A stretch of DNA of 20,013 nt from Euryarchaeota archaeon UBA596 (GTDB lineage: Archaea > Thermoplasmatota > Poseidoniia > Poseidoniales > Poseidoniaceae). Every line of letters begins with the position of its first letter. Within the stretch, counting starts at the first letter, position 1. The notes beneath the pieces are model-generated. The model worked only from the letters and a program-made list of their open reading frames with translations. It had not been told where the DNA came from and did not search any database. This document shows, piece after piece, positions 1 through 8,676 of this stretch. The stretch lies in assembly GCA_002498205.1 (NCBI GenBank), contig DAGQ01000041.1:1-20013 (forward strand), written 5' to 3'. Both the position numbers and the translations under genes were made by a program.

Positions 1-2
1 TT

Positions 3-2507
3 AAGATAATTAATATTGAAAACTATATCTCTAACCAACCAATTAAAAAATTAATTGTATATTTGGGTTCGATAATGCCAATAATACCGTTTCTATCCTT
101 ATGCTATCTATTCATAACCAATAATGATAATTATCTCTATGTAGCTACACATGGTTCTGAAAATCTACCCATTAGATTTAGAATTAGTGCAGTTTGGGCA
201 GCAAGAGAAGGGCCTTTACTATTATGGGCTGCTTGCTGTTCAATTATATCTCTCTTCAACGAACTTTTTCCTCAAAAAACTCAATCATGGAAAATAAGTA
301 CAAGAATGCTAGATTCTTTTATATTCTGTTTATTATTAATTGCAATATCATTAAATCCTTTTGAATTGAGGCCTGAGAATAAATTAATCATCTCATCTGG
401 ATTAAATCCCCTATTACAAACAAATTTAATGGTGATTCACCCACCCTTAATTTTTGCATTCTATTCTACTTGTGTATGGGTAGGATGTTTGACAATTTCA
501 AAAATGGTTAAAAATTATGATTCTTGGAGCATAAATGAATATTTAGAAGAAATTCGAATTCCTGCAATAATTTCATTTGCAATTGGCGCACTTGGGATAG
601 GATTAGGTGGTTTTTGGGCATATACCGTATTAGATTGGGGCGGATATTGGGCTTGGGATCCTGTTGAAACCGCTTCAATATTACCTTGGATTTCAATAAT
701 GATTCTTTTACACCTTAGATTAAGGAAAAATAAACTCCCTAAAGAATGGGCGATTCTAGCGGGCATTAGTCCCCTTTGGTTTTCTTTGTTAGCGACTCTA
801 GTTACACGTGCAGGGGGCGTCTGGGCGGGCAGTGTACATTCATTTGTCGTTGAATCTGATTCATTAATTGATGCAAATTTATGGGAACGACTCCTAATTC
901 TAAAATCTGATGATATTGCTGGAATTGAAATAATGACTTATCTTTTTATCCTGACCTCGCTATTCGGAATTTTTACGGGTACCTTATTAAATCAAAAAAT
1001 TGCAGAACTATTTACAGATGAAGATAGAACAAATGAAAAATTCTTTCTAGGGATTTTTATTACTATTTTAATTGGTCCAATCTTGGTATTTTTAGGATTT
1101 TTTAATTCCGATATTTGGGGAAAAATTCCAATTGCCATACCACTATTGATTTGTGGAATTGTGCCAATAATTTTCCCGATCATTAAACAAAAGCAATTGA
1201 GAGCTCGATTATTTTTCTGGAAAATTGAAAATATTACAAAGGAGGAAGTGCCATTAAGGATTCTAATGCTTTTAGGTATGTTAATTTTAATTATATGGAT
1301 AGGTGATGTAATACTAGGAAGTATTTTGATGGCAAGTGTATTATTTTCAATATGTAATAATAAATTAGAAGAGGGTTGGCCTTGGATTATGAGTGGGATC
1401 TTAATATTATTATTCAGTTCATGGTCAAATCTAATTGTAATATATGAGGCTGGTATTGGAATATTATTACTTTCAATTCCATGGGTTTTAATGACGCCAA
1501 ACGATGAAATAAATAAACCATTAAAATTGTCTTCTATAATTTTATGGAGTCCAATCATTATCTCTTCTAGTTATTTGGTCTTGACTTGGATAATTTTACT
1601 TAGTAGCATTGATGGTCCAAGATTTGAAGCCCATGAATTATTTGGAGCCCCACTTTTATTGCTAATTTTGGCTAGTTTAACTGCATATAGTTTACAAAAG
1701 AAAATGGAAAACAAAACATTAGTGGCATTATTAATTTGTATTTCAATAATTTCATTAATTTTTGCTTGGATTCTTGGCGATAAATTACCTAGCGACTCTG
1801 GGAATAATTTGGGCGGACCAATAATCCGCGGACATATAGTTTGGTTACTAATGCCAATGGCTTTAATGGCATTACCTGCTTTAATTTCATTGATTAATTC
1901 TGGGATTAAGAAATTACCAAAAAAGTCATCAAAAAGAAGTTCAATTAAAATGATATCTGCCCACATTATTCATTTAGGTATTGTGATACTTATTATTGGA
2001 CATCTATTTGCAACTACATCTATTGATAGGGGTGATTTAAGTCATCAAGTTACACTAATTAAAGATCAACCTACCACTTATGGTTCTTATGATTATACTT
2101 TTGAAGATGTTGTAATTCTTAATAAAACAAATGATGAATTTAAAGAAAGATTTGATGTTGGAGATGGTTATATTGGTACTATCATTAATATTAGTGATGG
2201 GGAAAAATCGACAAAAATTGAACCAGGAGTTCTTAGATTTGATATGCCTTTCGAAACATTTCCAAGAAGTGAAGTTGATCGTGCAATTAAATTTCATGGA
2301 GATATAGTTGTAATTTTTGATTTGACTCAATCACAAGCAATGGAAAATATGCAAAATGGAGAATTAAGTAATTTAGAACAAATTCGAGTTACTATTTATG
2401 ATTTACCAGGAAGTCATTTTGTATGGTTTGGATGGATACTTACATTGGTGGGTTCCATACCTCTTCTGATGACATCCACCAACAAGCATGACCCGCTTGA
2501 CTCATAA
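3..2507 (+). CDS. ccmF: CcmF-type cytochrome c heme lyase (5' partial)
   Basis: Multi-pass membrane protein of cytochrome c maturation system I, expected to attach heme to apocytochrome c on the outer face of the membrane. Visible family marks are the helix-end motif MVIHPPLIFAFY with a heme-ligand-type histidine, the tryptophan-rich WWD motif WGGYWAWDPVETASILPW, a following LVTRAGGVWAGSVHSFV segment, and late in the protein a helix with HIIHLGIVILIIGHL. A C-terminal extracytoplasmic domain is followed by a last membrane helix. The frame is open from base 3 with no stop. A TTG at 63 and an ATG at 75 are available but lie inside a conserved membrane helix that normally follows the first one, so the true start is off the left edge. 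At more than 830 residues it is longer than typical bacterial CcmF (about 650). No other ccm gene is visible here. Confidence in the family is high; the exact N terminus is unknown. Confidence 0.9.
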   Translation, partial: KIINIENYISNQPIKKLIVYLGSIMPIIPFLSLCYLFITNNDNYLYVATHGSENLPIRFRISAVWAAREGPLLLWAACCSIISLFNELFPQKTQSWKISTRMLDSFIFCLLLIAISLNPFELRPENKLIISSGLNPLLQTNLMVIHPPLIFAFYSTCVWVGCLTISKMVKNYDSWSINEYLEEIRIPAIISFAIGALGIGLGGFWAYTVLDWGGYWAWDPVETASILPWISIMILLHLRLRKNKLPKEWAILAGISPLWFSLLATLVTRAGGVWAGSVHSFVVESDSLIDANLWERLLILKSDDIAGIEIMTYLFILTSLFGIFTGTLLNQKIAELFTDEDRTNEKFFLGIFITILIGPILVFLGFFNSDIWGKIPIAIPLLICGIVPIIFPIIKQKQLRARLFFWKIENITKEEVPLRILMLLGMLILIIWIGDVILGSILMASVLFSICNNKLEEGWPWIMSGILILLFSSWSNLIVIYEAGIGILLLSIPWVLMTPNDEINKPLKLSSIILWSPIIISSSYLVLTWIILLSSIDGPRFEAHELFGAPLLLLILASLTAYSLQKKMENKTLVALLICISIISLIFAWILGDKLPSDSGNNLGGPIIRGHIVWLLMPMALMALPALISLINSGIKKLPKKSSKRSSIKMISAHIIHLGIVILIIGHLFATTSIDRGDLSHQVTLIKDQPTTYGSYDYTFEDVVILNKTNDEFKERFDVGDGYIGTIINISDGEKSTKIEPGVLRFDMPFETFPRSEVDRAIKFHGDIVVIFDLTQSQAMENMQNGELSNLEQIRVTIYDLPGSHFVWFGWILTLVGSIPLLMTSTNKHDPLDS

Positions 2508-2550
2508 AGGGGAATTAAGTCGGCGGGCTGTCAACCAAGTGGTGTATTAC

Positions 2551-3246
2551 ATGGAAGAAGGAACTATTGTGAAAATTGACTATGACTTATTTAATGCAGA
2601 AAATGAATCTTTAATTGAAACTACTAGAGAAGAAACTGCTAAAGAAAATGAAATTCATAAAGAAGGGCAAGAATATTCTCCAATGACGATAGTTGTTGGA
2701 TCAGGACAATTAATTGAAGGGTTTGAAGAAAGTCTATTAGAAGCAAAAGCAAACAAAGATATTGAATTAGAAATACCTCCTGAAAAGGCTTACGGAGAAA
2801 GAAAAAGCGAGGATGTTGAAACTTATGGGATGGAAAAAATGATGAGGTTTGTCAGAGATCCTGAATCACTAGCAATAGGTTCTAGCGTAGAAATAAATGG
2901 AAGAACTGGTATTCTAAAATATGTGGCTGCTGGAAGAGCAAGAGTCGATTATAATCATCCTTTAGCAGGTCAAACATTAAAATATAATTACAAAATTGTA
3001 GAAGTAATAAAAGGGAAAAAAGAAAAAGTTAATGCTATTTTAGAGAGTCAAACTGGCCATAAGAATTTCTCTATTAATTTCAAAGGAAATGATATTACAA
3101 TTGAGTTACCTCAAGAAATGCTTTATGACCCAAATGCATCAATGTTAAAATTCAGACTAGTTGGCTCTCTTAGAGATGGTGCGGGTGTTGAAAAAGTAAC
3201 ATTCACCGAAGTTCATGAGCCTCGCGCAATTTCTGAAGAAGAATGA
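2551..3246 (+). CDS. Long-type archaeal FKBP peptidyl-prolyl isomerase
   Basis: Cytosolic prolyl cis-trans isomerase and probable chaperone of the archaeal long FKBP/SlyD-like class, 231 residues. The N-terminal FKBP core begins EEGTIVKIDYDLF and carries the VVGSGQLIEGFEESL and IPPEKAYGER segments. An insert-in-flap domain follows, then the core returns at RVDYNHPLAGQTLKYNYKIV. A C-terminal domain of about 85 residues of the sort found in archaeal long FKBPs completes it, ending in an acidic tail. I chose the ATG at 2551 because the family starts here. The frame also has an ATG at 2488 that would overlap the preceding ccmF by 20 bp and add 21 residues unlike the family. The gap to ccmF is 43 bp, so the two could be cotranscribed, but no functional link is required. 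No signal peptide is seen. Confidence is high for family, moderate for start. Confidence 0.9.
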   Translation: MEEGTIVKIDYDLFNAENESLIETTREETAKENEIHKEGQEYSPMTIVVGSGQLIEGFEESLLEAKANKDIELEIPPEKAYGERKSEDVETYGMEKMMRFVRDPESLAIGSSVEINGRTGILKYVAAGRARVDYNHPLAGQTLKYNYKIVEVIKGKKEKVNAILESQTGHKNFSINFKGNDITIELPQEMLYDPNASMLKFRLVGSLRDGAGVEKVTFTEVHEPRAISEEE

Positions 3247-3276
3247 TTTATTTCAAAAATTTAAGAGTTTGATCTG

Positions 3277-4578
3277 ATGATTTTCTTTAGGTTTAATAAG
3301 TTCGAATTAACCGCAGTTTTCTTTATTTTCCTATCACTCATTGTTCTAGGACTAGGTAGTATAATTTTCCCCGACATTATTTGGGATGGATATGTAAATC
3401 CAAATATTTGGGAACCTATAGTAGGTGATGCAACATCTGGTGATTCTCCATATAATACACAAAACACTATTTTATTTGCATTATTATTATTTTCTTTTGT
3501 CATTGCCATTTCTGGGTTTTTTAGAGTTAGTAATTTACCCTGTCGTTCAGATACCATTGTATCACTAATACCATGGGTAGTTTTAGCAGCAGCAATAAGA
3601 GTTTTAGAGGATTCAGAATTTTTTATAGATGGAACAGATAAACTATTTATTTCGCCAATAATCCATTTTCATTTAGCTATTTGGTTGGTGGCTGCTGGAA
3701 CAATAGGATTTCTAGTTACAAAAAATTTACAAGATATAAATGATAATGAAATTTTTAATCAAATGTTAAACAGGATTAGATTCTCTACAGCATTTATGTT
3801 CCTGTTGTTTTATCTGATAATTTTTGAACCGTCACTTGAGCAACATGGTAATTTATCTTGGTTTTCTATACCAATTACAGTAATGCTTTCAATGAGTGTA
3901 GTTTGGTTATTTCCTGCAATTCCTAGTTTAGAATGGACTCCATTAGAAAGAATGGTTTTCTCGACAGGAAGTACATTTTGTGTACTTACTTTGGGATTTT
4001 GGTTACAATTTTTTGTAGAACCATGGGCAAATTATAGTTCTCAAGAATTCTGGCCTGTAATAATTTCAATAGGAGTCCCAATATTAATTTTAATTGGATT
4101 ATATCGATATGGAATTGATGCTCAAATTGAATTAGAAAAAAGAGGAATAGAGCCAGGTGTCCTTTCAGAAGAATGGACTGCTACTGAATGGGAGAAACAC
4201 AAAAGCCCTGAAAAAGATGAAATTGAATCTTTGATGACTAAAGCAATGATTGCTTCGCCTCTAACTTTAGCCTTTACTTTTGGACAACTTTGTGATGGAT
4301 TAGCAACATGGATTGGTGTTGATTTTGGACCATATAAAGAAAAACATGTTCTAGGCACAAAAATTATGGAATTTGGTTCCGAAATTATTGATGGAGAAGG
4401 TGCCTGGTTATTTTTAATTGTAAAAATTATTTTAACTGCTTTGTTAATTTTTGTGTTTTCACAAACTCGAATTGAATCCAATCAAAAACATTTGAGATTA
4501 TTGATTGTATTAGCATTACTTGCTGTTGGTATGGCTCCAGGACTTCGTAATCTCGGAAGAAATGTTCTAGGTGTTTAA
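3277..4578 (+). CDS. DUF63 family multi-pass membrane protein
   Basis: Integral membrane protein of 433 residues, recognised as the archaeal DUF63 family of unknown biochemical function. Family marks are the early YNTQNTILFALLL segment, the helix WVVLAAAIRVLEDSEFF followed by FISPIIHFHLAIWL, the C-terminal block FGQLCDGLATWIGVDF with GPYKEKHVLG, and the ending LAVGMAPGLRNLGRNVLGV. About ten hydrophobic segments can be picked out. A charged loop at about residues 280-320 (RGIEPGVLSEEWTATEWEK and nearby) is probably cytoplasmic. It follows the FKBP gene by 30 bp on the same strand and is separated from the leucine cluster by a 67-bp promoter-like gap. Known: DUF63 is largely restricted to archaea. 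Inferred: a transport or envelope role is possible, but nothing here fixes it. Confidence 0.85.
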   Translation: MIFFRFNKFELTAVFFIFLSLIVLGLGSIIFPDIIWDGYVNPNIWEPIVGDATSGDSPYNTQNTILFALLLFSFVIAISGFFRVSNLPCRSDTIVSLIPWVVLAAAIRVLEDSEFFIDGTDKLFISPIIHFHLAIWLVAAGTIGFLVTKNLQDINDNEIFNQMLNRIRFSTAFMFLLFYLIIFEPSLEQHGNLSWFSIPITVMLSMSVVWLFPAIPSLEWTPLERMVFSTGSTFCVLTLGFWLQFFVEPWANYSSQEFWPVIISIGVPILILIGLYRYGIDAQIELEKRGIEPGVLSEEWTATEWEKHKSPEKDEIESLMTKAMIASPLTLAFTFGQLCDGLATWIGVDFGPYKEKHVLGTKIMEFGSEIIDGEGAWLFLIVKIILTALLIFVFSQTRIESNQKHLRLLIVLALLAVGMAPGLRNLGRNVLGV

Positions 4579-4592
4579 AGCCATAATTTGAC

Positions 4593-4641
4593 ATTTATTA
4601 GCGTTGATTTGAAAGTCTGAACTGCGTCTGGCCAACTGAGG
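4593..4641 (+). promoter_or_regulatory. Putative promoter and Shine-Dalgarno site of the leucine-degradation cluster
   Basis: The 67-bp gap before the carboxyltransferase gene holds an archaeal TATA-like ATTTATTA at 4593-4600. A start of transcription about 25 bases further on would leave a leader of roughly 20 bases. GAGG at 4638-4641, four bases before the ATG at 4646, is a possible but closely spaced Shine-Dalgarno site. This is the only gap above 10 bp in the cluster, consistent with one transcript. Assigned by eye only. Confidence 0.3.
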
Positions 4642-4645
4642 AAAG

Positions 4646-6256
4646 ATGCAGCGTCTCGGATCTGGAGTAAATGTTGGCGATGCTGCCTATTCAAAATATC
4701 ATGATTTTAATCTAAAATTAGTAGAAGATTTAGAAGAAAAAATGGCTAAATCAAGAATTGGTGGCGGAGGGAAATACGAAGAAAGGCATAGAAGTAGAAA
4801 TAAACTTCTACCTCGAGAAAGAATTGATAAAATTATAGATCCAGGTACGGCATTTCTTGAATTATCTACGTTAGCTGCATATGATTTATATGATAAAAAA
4901 GCACACAGCGCAGGCATAATTACTGGTGTTGGAATGGTGCATGGAAGACATTGTATGTTTGTTGCAAATGATGCAACAATTAAGGGTGGATCATATTACC
5001 CAATGACTGTTAAAAAACATATCCGGGCTCAATCGATCGCTGAACAAAATAACCTTCCCTGTATTTACTTAGTCGATTCAGGTGGAGCCTTTTTACCTAT
5101 GCAAGATGATGTTTTTCCAGATAAGGAACACTTTGGAAGAATTTTCTTTAACCAAGCAAGAATGAGTGGTAAAGAGATTCCACAAATTGCCGCTGTACTT
5201 GGTTCTTGTACTGCTGGAGGGGCTTATGTTCCCGCAATGTCTGATGAAAGTGTAATTGTAAAGGGAAATGGTACAATCTTTTTAGCAGGCCCTCCTCTTG
5301 TAAAAGCCGCAACTGGAGAAATAGTAACTGCAGAAGCACTTGGCGGTGCATCCGTGCATACAGAAAAATCGGGAGTTGCAGATCACTTTGCTGAAAATGA
5401 GGAAGAGGCATTGGAAATTGTCAGGGATATTGTGGAAAATTTGCCACCACCAAAAAGGTTAGAATTAGATACAAAAATTACAGAAGAGCCTGCTTATGAT
5501 ATTGATTCAATTTTGGGAATAATTCCTGATGACAATCGAATTCCCTATGATGTTCGTGAAATAATTGCGAGAATTGTTGATGGTTCTAAATTTCATGAAT
5601 TCAAAGAAAGATATGGCACAACATTAATTTGTGGATTTGCAAGAATTCATGGTTTTCCAGTAGGTATTATAGCAAATAATGGTGTTTTATTTTCAGAATC
5701 TGCTTTGAAAGGTGCACATTTTGTAGAATTATGTGGACAAAGAAAAATACCACTAATTTTTCTTCAAAATATTACAGGATTCATGGTTGGTGAAGCATAT
5801 GAGTCTGGAGGGATTGCAAAAGATGGTGCAAAATTAGTTACTGCCGTTTCTTGTGTCCCTGTTCCAAAATTCACAATCATAATTGGAGGAAGTCATGGGG
5901 CTGGGAATTATGGAATGTGTGGAAGGGCATATGATCCAAGATTTTTATTTATGTGGCCAAATGCGAGAATTTCTGTAATGGGTGGACCTCAAGCCGCAGG
6001 TGTTCTAAGTACAGTAAAATCTGATCAACTTGAAAGAGAAGGTAAAACACCCCTCTCTGGATCTGAATTAAATGACTTTCAAGCACCGATTTTAGAAAAA
6101 TATGAAACCGAAGGTTCCCCATACTATTCAACCGCAAGATTATGGGATGATGGTATAATTGATCCAAGAAAAACTAGAGATATTCTCGGACTTGCCATTA
6201 GTTCAAGTTTAAACAGTAAAGAAAGTAATGAAAAATATGGAATATTTAGGATGTGA
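4646..6256 (+). CDS. mccB: Methylcrotonyl-CoA carboxylase carboxyltransferase (beta) subunit
   Basis: Carboxyltransferase half of a biotin-dependent acyl-CoA carboxylase, 536 residues, the usual length. It moves carboxyl from carboxybiotin to 3-methylcrotonyl-CoA, giving 3-methylglutaconyl-CoA in leucine breakdown. The methylcrotonyl-CoA type is indicated by DSGGAFLPMQDDVFPDKEHF, GSCTAGGAYVPAMSDE (about 186-201), FLAGPPLVKAATGE, NITGFMVGEAYE and YGMCGRAYDPRFLFMWPNAR, which match LiuB/MCCB better than propionyl-CoA carboxylase. The first two glycine-rich regions form the N-terminal crotonase-like fold and the last two the C-terminal one. It heads a cluster in the bacterial order liuB-liuC-liuD. 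The hydratase next to it strengthens the substrate call. A related acyl-CoA substrate such as geranyl-CoA cannot be excluded. Probably acquired from bacteria (inference). Confidence 0.93.
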   Translation: MQRLGSGVNVGDAAYSKYHDFNLKLVEDLEEKMAKSRIGGGGKYEERHRSRNKLLPRERIDKIIDPGTAFLELSTLAAYDLYDKKAHSAGIITGVGMVHGRHCMFVANDATIKGGSYYPMTVKKHIRAQSIAEQNNLPCIYLVDSGGAFLPMQDDVFPDKEHFGRIFFNQARMSGKEIPQIAAVLGSCTAGGAYVPAMSDESVIVKGNGTIFLAGPPLVKAATGEIVTAEALGGASVHTEKSGVADHFAENEEEALEIVRDIVENLPPPKRLELDTKITEEPAYDIDSILGIIPDDNRIPYDVREIIARIVDGSKFHEFKERYGTTLICGFARIHGFPVGIIANNGVLFSESALKGAHFVELCGQRKIPLIFLQNITGFMVGEAYESGGIAKDGAKLVTAVSCVPVPKFTIIIGGSHGAGNYGMCGRAYDPRFLFMWPNARISVMGGPQAAGVLSTVKSDQLEREGKTPLSGSELNDFQAPILEKYETEGSPYYSTARLWDDGIIDPRKTRDILGLAISSSLNSKESNEKYGIFRM

Positions 6257-6257
6257 A

Positions 6258-7127
6258 ATGATGAATTTAAAGGAATCAATACCAAAATGTAACTTACTAG
6301 AAGTAAGTTTGGAAAAAGAAATTTTAAAAATTTCATTAAATAGAGTAGATGTTTTTAATGCATTAAATCCTGAATTAATTCAAGAATTAATAGATGTTTT
6401 TTCGTGGGCAGCCAATAATTGTGCTGCTACGGCACATTCACTAGTTTCTGAATCTGGAGAAGCACTTCCACGCGTAATAATTTTGAAAGGGAATGGAAAA
6501 CATTTCTGTGCTGGTGCAGATATTAATTGGATGAAAGATAGTGGAGAAGCTTCTTTAGAAGAAAATCAAAAAGATGCGAAAAGATTAGATGAATTATTTT
6601 ATGGTATCTGGTCTAATCCTTGTTTTACAATTGGATTAATCAAAGGAGTAGCATTAGGAGGTGGTGCAGGTTTAGTAGCTTGCTTAGATCATGTTATTGC
6701 GATGGATGGGTCAAAAATCGCCATGAGTGAGATTAAATTGGGAATTCTACCTGCAGTAATTGGACCTTATGTGTACAAAAGATTAGGTAGTGCTCAATTC
6801 CGAAGATTAGCAATGTTAGGTTCAAGAATTAATACAGATGAAGCATTAAGAATTGGATTTATTGATGAAATAGCCAAAGATGAAAATGATTTGAAAATTA
6901 ATTGTAATAAAATTATATCACAGATTCTTACAAGTGCGCCTTCTGCAATTGAACAAGCTAAATTATTATGCAAAACATTCGATGATTGGAATGGAAACAT
7001 GATGGAGTTAAGAGATCATACTCTAAAAACAACAAGCGTAATGCGTGGAGGAAAAGAAGGTCAGGAAGGTCTAGGAGCATTCATCGAAAGAAGAGATCCT
7101 AATTGGTATGTTAATAATGAGGAATGA
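6258..7127 (+). CDS. liuC: Enoyl-CoA hydratase, probable methylglutaconyl-CoA hydratase
   Basis: Crotonase-fold enzyme, 289 residues, expected to hydrate 3-methylglutaconyl-CoA to 3-hydroxy-3-methylglutaryl-CoA. The first oxyanion-hole segment is HFCAGADINWMK, a close match to the FSAGADLNWM form of LiuC/AUH. The second is GVALGGGAGLVACLDHVIA. The catalytic-glutamate region is SEIKLGILPAVIGPYV, again the methylglutaconyl type. An extra stretch of about 15 residues (NNCAATAHSLVSESGEALP) sits before the first oxyanion strand and is longer than I expect. I chose the ATG at 6258, immediately after the upstream stop. An in-frame ATG at 6228 would overlap mccB by 29 bp and add ten residues outside the domain. 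The gene overlaps the next by ATGA (7124-7127), pointing to translational coupling. Specific substrate is inferred from motifs plus neighbours. Confidence 0.85.
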   Translation: MMNLKESIPKCNLLEVSLEKEILKISLNRVDVFNALNPELIQELIDVFSWAANNCAATAHSLVSESGEALPRVIILKGNGKHFCAGADINWMKDSGEASLEENQKDAKRLDELFYGIWSNPCFTIGLIKGVALGGGAGLVACLDHVIAMDGSKIAMSEIKLGILPAVIGPYVYKRLGSAQFRRLAMLGSRINTDEALRIGFIDEIAKDENDLKINCNKIISQILTSAPSAIEQAKLLCKTFDDWNGNMMELRDHTLKTTSVMRGGKEGQEGLGAFIERRDPNWYVNNEE

Positions 7128-8668
7128 AAATGCTAGCACCAGAATGGATGAAGAATGCAAGATTTCCATTCGGTTGTGTATTAATTGCAAATAGAGGAGA
7201 AGTTGCTTGTAGAATTGCAAGAGCATGTAAAGAACTTGAACTTAGTCCCGTAGCAATTTATACTTCAAATGATAAAGATGCACCATTACTTGATCTATGT
7301 GATCAAAACTATTTTCTTGAGGGTGAAACATTACATGAAACCTATCTAAATATCAGCGCAATAATTAATGCTGCTAAAGAAACTGGAGCTCAAGCAATTC
7401 ACCCCGGATTTGGTTTTTTATCTGAATCTGCTGAATTTGCGCAAGCAGTTACCAAAGCAGGGCTAATTTGGGTCGGTCCGTCTCCTGATGCGATTAAAAT
7501 AATGGGAGATAAAATGGCTGCTAGAGAAAAAATGAGAAGTGTGGGTGTACCCCTAGTTCCTGGACATGAAGTAATTTCAACAGAAATAAAAGACGTGCAT
7601 CAAGAATTAATTTCTGTAGGCCCAAATTTAGGATTCCCATTATTGCTTAAAGCCAGTGCGGGGGGTGGAGGAAAAGGCATGCGAGTTGTGAATCGGCCAG
7701 GAGAAATGGCTGGTGCAATAGAGGCAGCTCAAAGAGAAGCGGAATCAGCTTTTGGTGATGGAAGAATATATGTTGAAAAATTACTATCTGACTGCAAACA
7801 TATTGAAATTCAAATCCTTGCAGATGGATATGGAAATATTATTCATTTAGGGGAGCGTGAATGTAGTTTGCAAAGAAGGCATCAAAAAGTCATTGAAGAA
7901 TGTCCTTCTCCAGCACTAAATGAAAGGTTAAGGAATCGAATGGGTGCTGCTGGAATAGCCGCTGCCGCTGCTGTAACTTACATGGGTGCAGGGACTGTAG
8001 AATTTTTATTAGATGGTGAGGACTTCTATTTTTTAGAAATGAATACTAGATTACAAGTTGAACATCCAGTTACCGAATTTGTGACAGGAATAGATATTGT
8101 TCATCAACAATTTAGAATAGCCGCTGGCTTAACTCTGGGAATCACACAAAAGGATGTAACAATGAAAGGGCATAGCATAGAAAGTAGAATTTATGCTGAA
8201 GATCCATCATCTGGTTTTTTACCTTCTGCAGGACCACTTTTACGACTTAAAATGCCTCAAGGACCTGGGATCAGAGTAGATTCAGGCGTTGTAGAAGGAA
8301 ACTCAATAGATACAAATTTTGACCCTATGATTGCGAAAATTATCGTACATGGCTCTGATCGTAACTCTGCTGTAATGAGAATGAAACATGCATTGAAAGG
8401 TACAATTTTATTAGGATTGCAAACGAATATTGAATTTTTACATGCACTACTCTGTGATGAAGATGTTGTAAAAGGTGAAACTACTACAAACTTAATTGAA
8501 AATAAGTGGCCGAAAGGCTGGTCTCCATCAATTAATGAAAATGATCTTGCATTAGGAGCAATAGCATGTGCTATTTCACAAAATCTTGGAAATGTAAATT
8601 TAGATTATTCTAACAATAATAATGTATTTCCTGATCCGTTTTTAAAACTAAATAATAAATATCCGTAG
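7124..8668 (+). CDS. mccA: Biotin carboxylase subunit (N-terminal part of a split MccA)
   Basis: ATP-grasp biotin carboxylase, 514 residues, carboxylating the biotin carried by the next gene's product using ATP and bicarbonate. It shows the N-terminal ANRGEVACRIARA, the glycine-rich ATP loop KASAGGGGKGMRVV (about 176-189), RECSLQRRHQK (245-255) and the active-site EMNTRLQVEHPVTE (305-318). The biotin carboxylase domain ends near residue 450. A further 60 residues, including ALGAIACAIS and a final DPFLKLN, resemble the start of the biotin-transfer (BT) domain found after BC in single-chain MccA/LiuD. The chain stops there and resumes as a separate gene 8 bp on, in another reading frame. The start ATG overlaps the previous stop (ATGA); an in-frame ATG also occurs at 7130. 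The liu-type neighbourhood supports methylcrotonyl-CoA carboxylase over general acetyl/propionyl-CoA carboxylase. Confidence 0.9.
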   Translation: MKMLAPEWMKNARFPFGCVLIANRGEVACRIARACKELELSPVAIYTSNDKDAPLLDLCDQNYFLEGETLHETYLNISAIINAAKETGAQAIHPGFGFLSESAEFAQAVTKAGLIWVGPSPDAIKIMGDKMAAREKMRSVGVPLVPGHEVISTEIKDVHQELISVGPNLGFPLLLKASAGGGGKGMRVVNRPGEMAGAIEAAQREAESAFGDGRIYVEKLLSDCKHIEIQILADGYGNIIHLGERECSLQRRHQKVIEECPSPALNERLRNRMGAAGIAAAAAVTYMGAGTVEFLLDGEDFYFLEMNTRLQVEHPVTEFVTGIDIVHQQFRIAAGLTLGITQKDVTMKGHSIESRIYAEDPSSGFLPSAGPLLRLKMPQGPGIRVDSGVVEGNSIDTNFDPMIAKIIVHGSDRNSAVMRMKHALKGTILLGLQTNIEFLHALLCDEDVVKGETTTNLIENKWPKGWSPSINENDLALGAIACAISQNLGNVNLDYSNNNNVFPDPFLKLNNKYP

Positions 8669-8676
8669 GTGTAAAT

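Noticed and set aside
992..1558. A 188-codon open frame on the minus strand inside ccmF
   Set aside because: It lies wholly antisense to a well-supported gene, has low-complexity Ile/Asn/Lys-rich composition from AT-rich coding DNA, and shows no domain.
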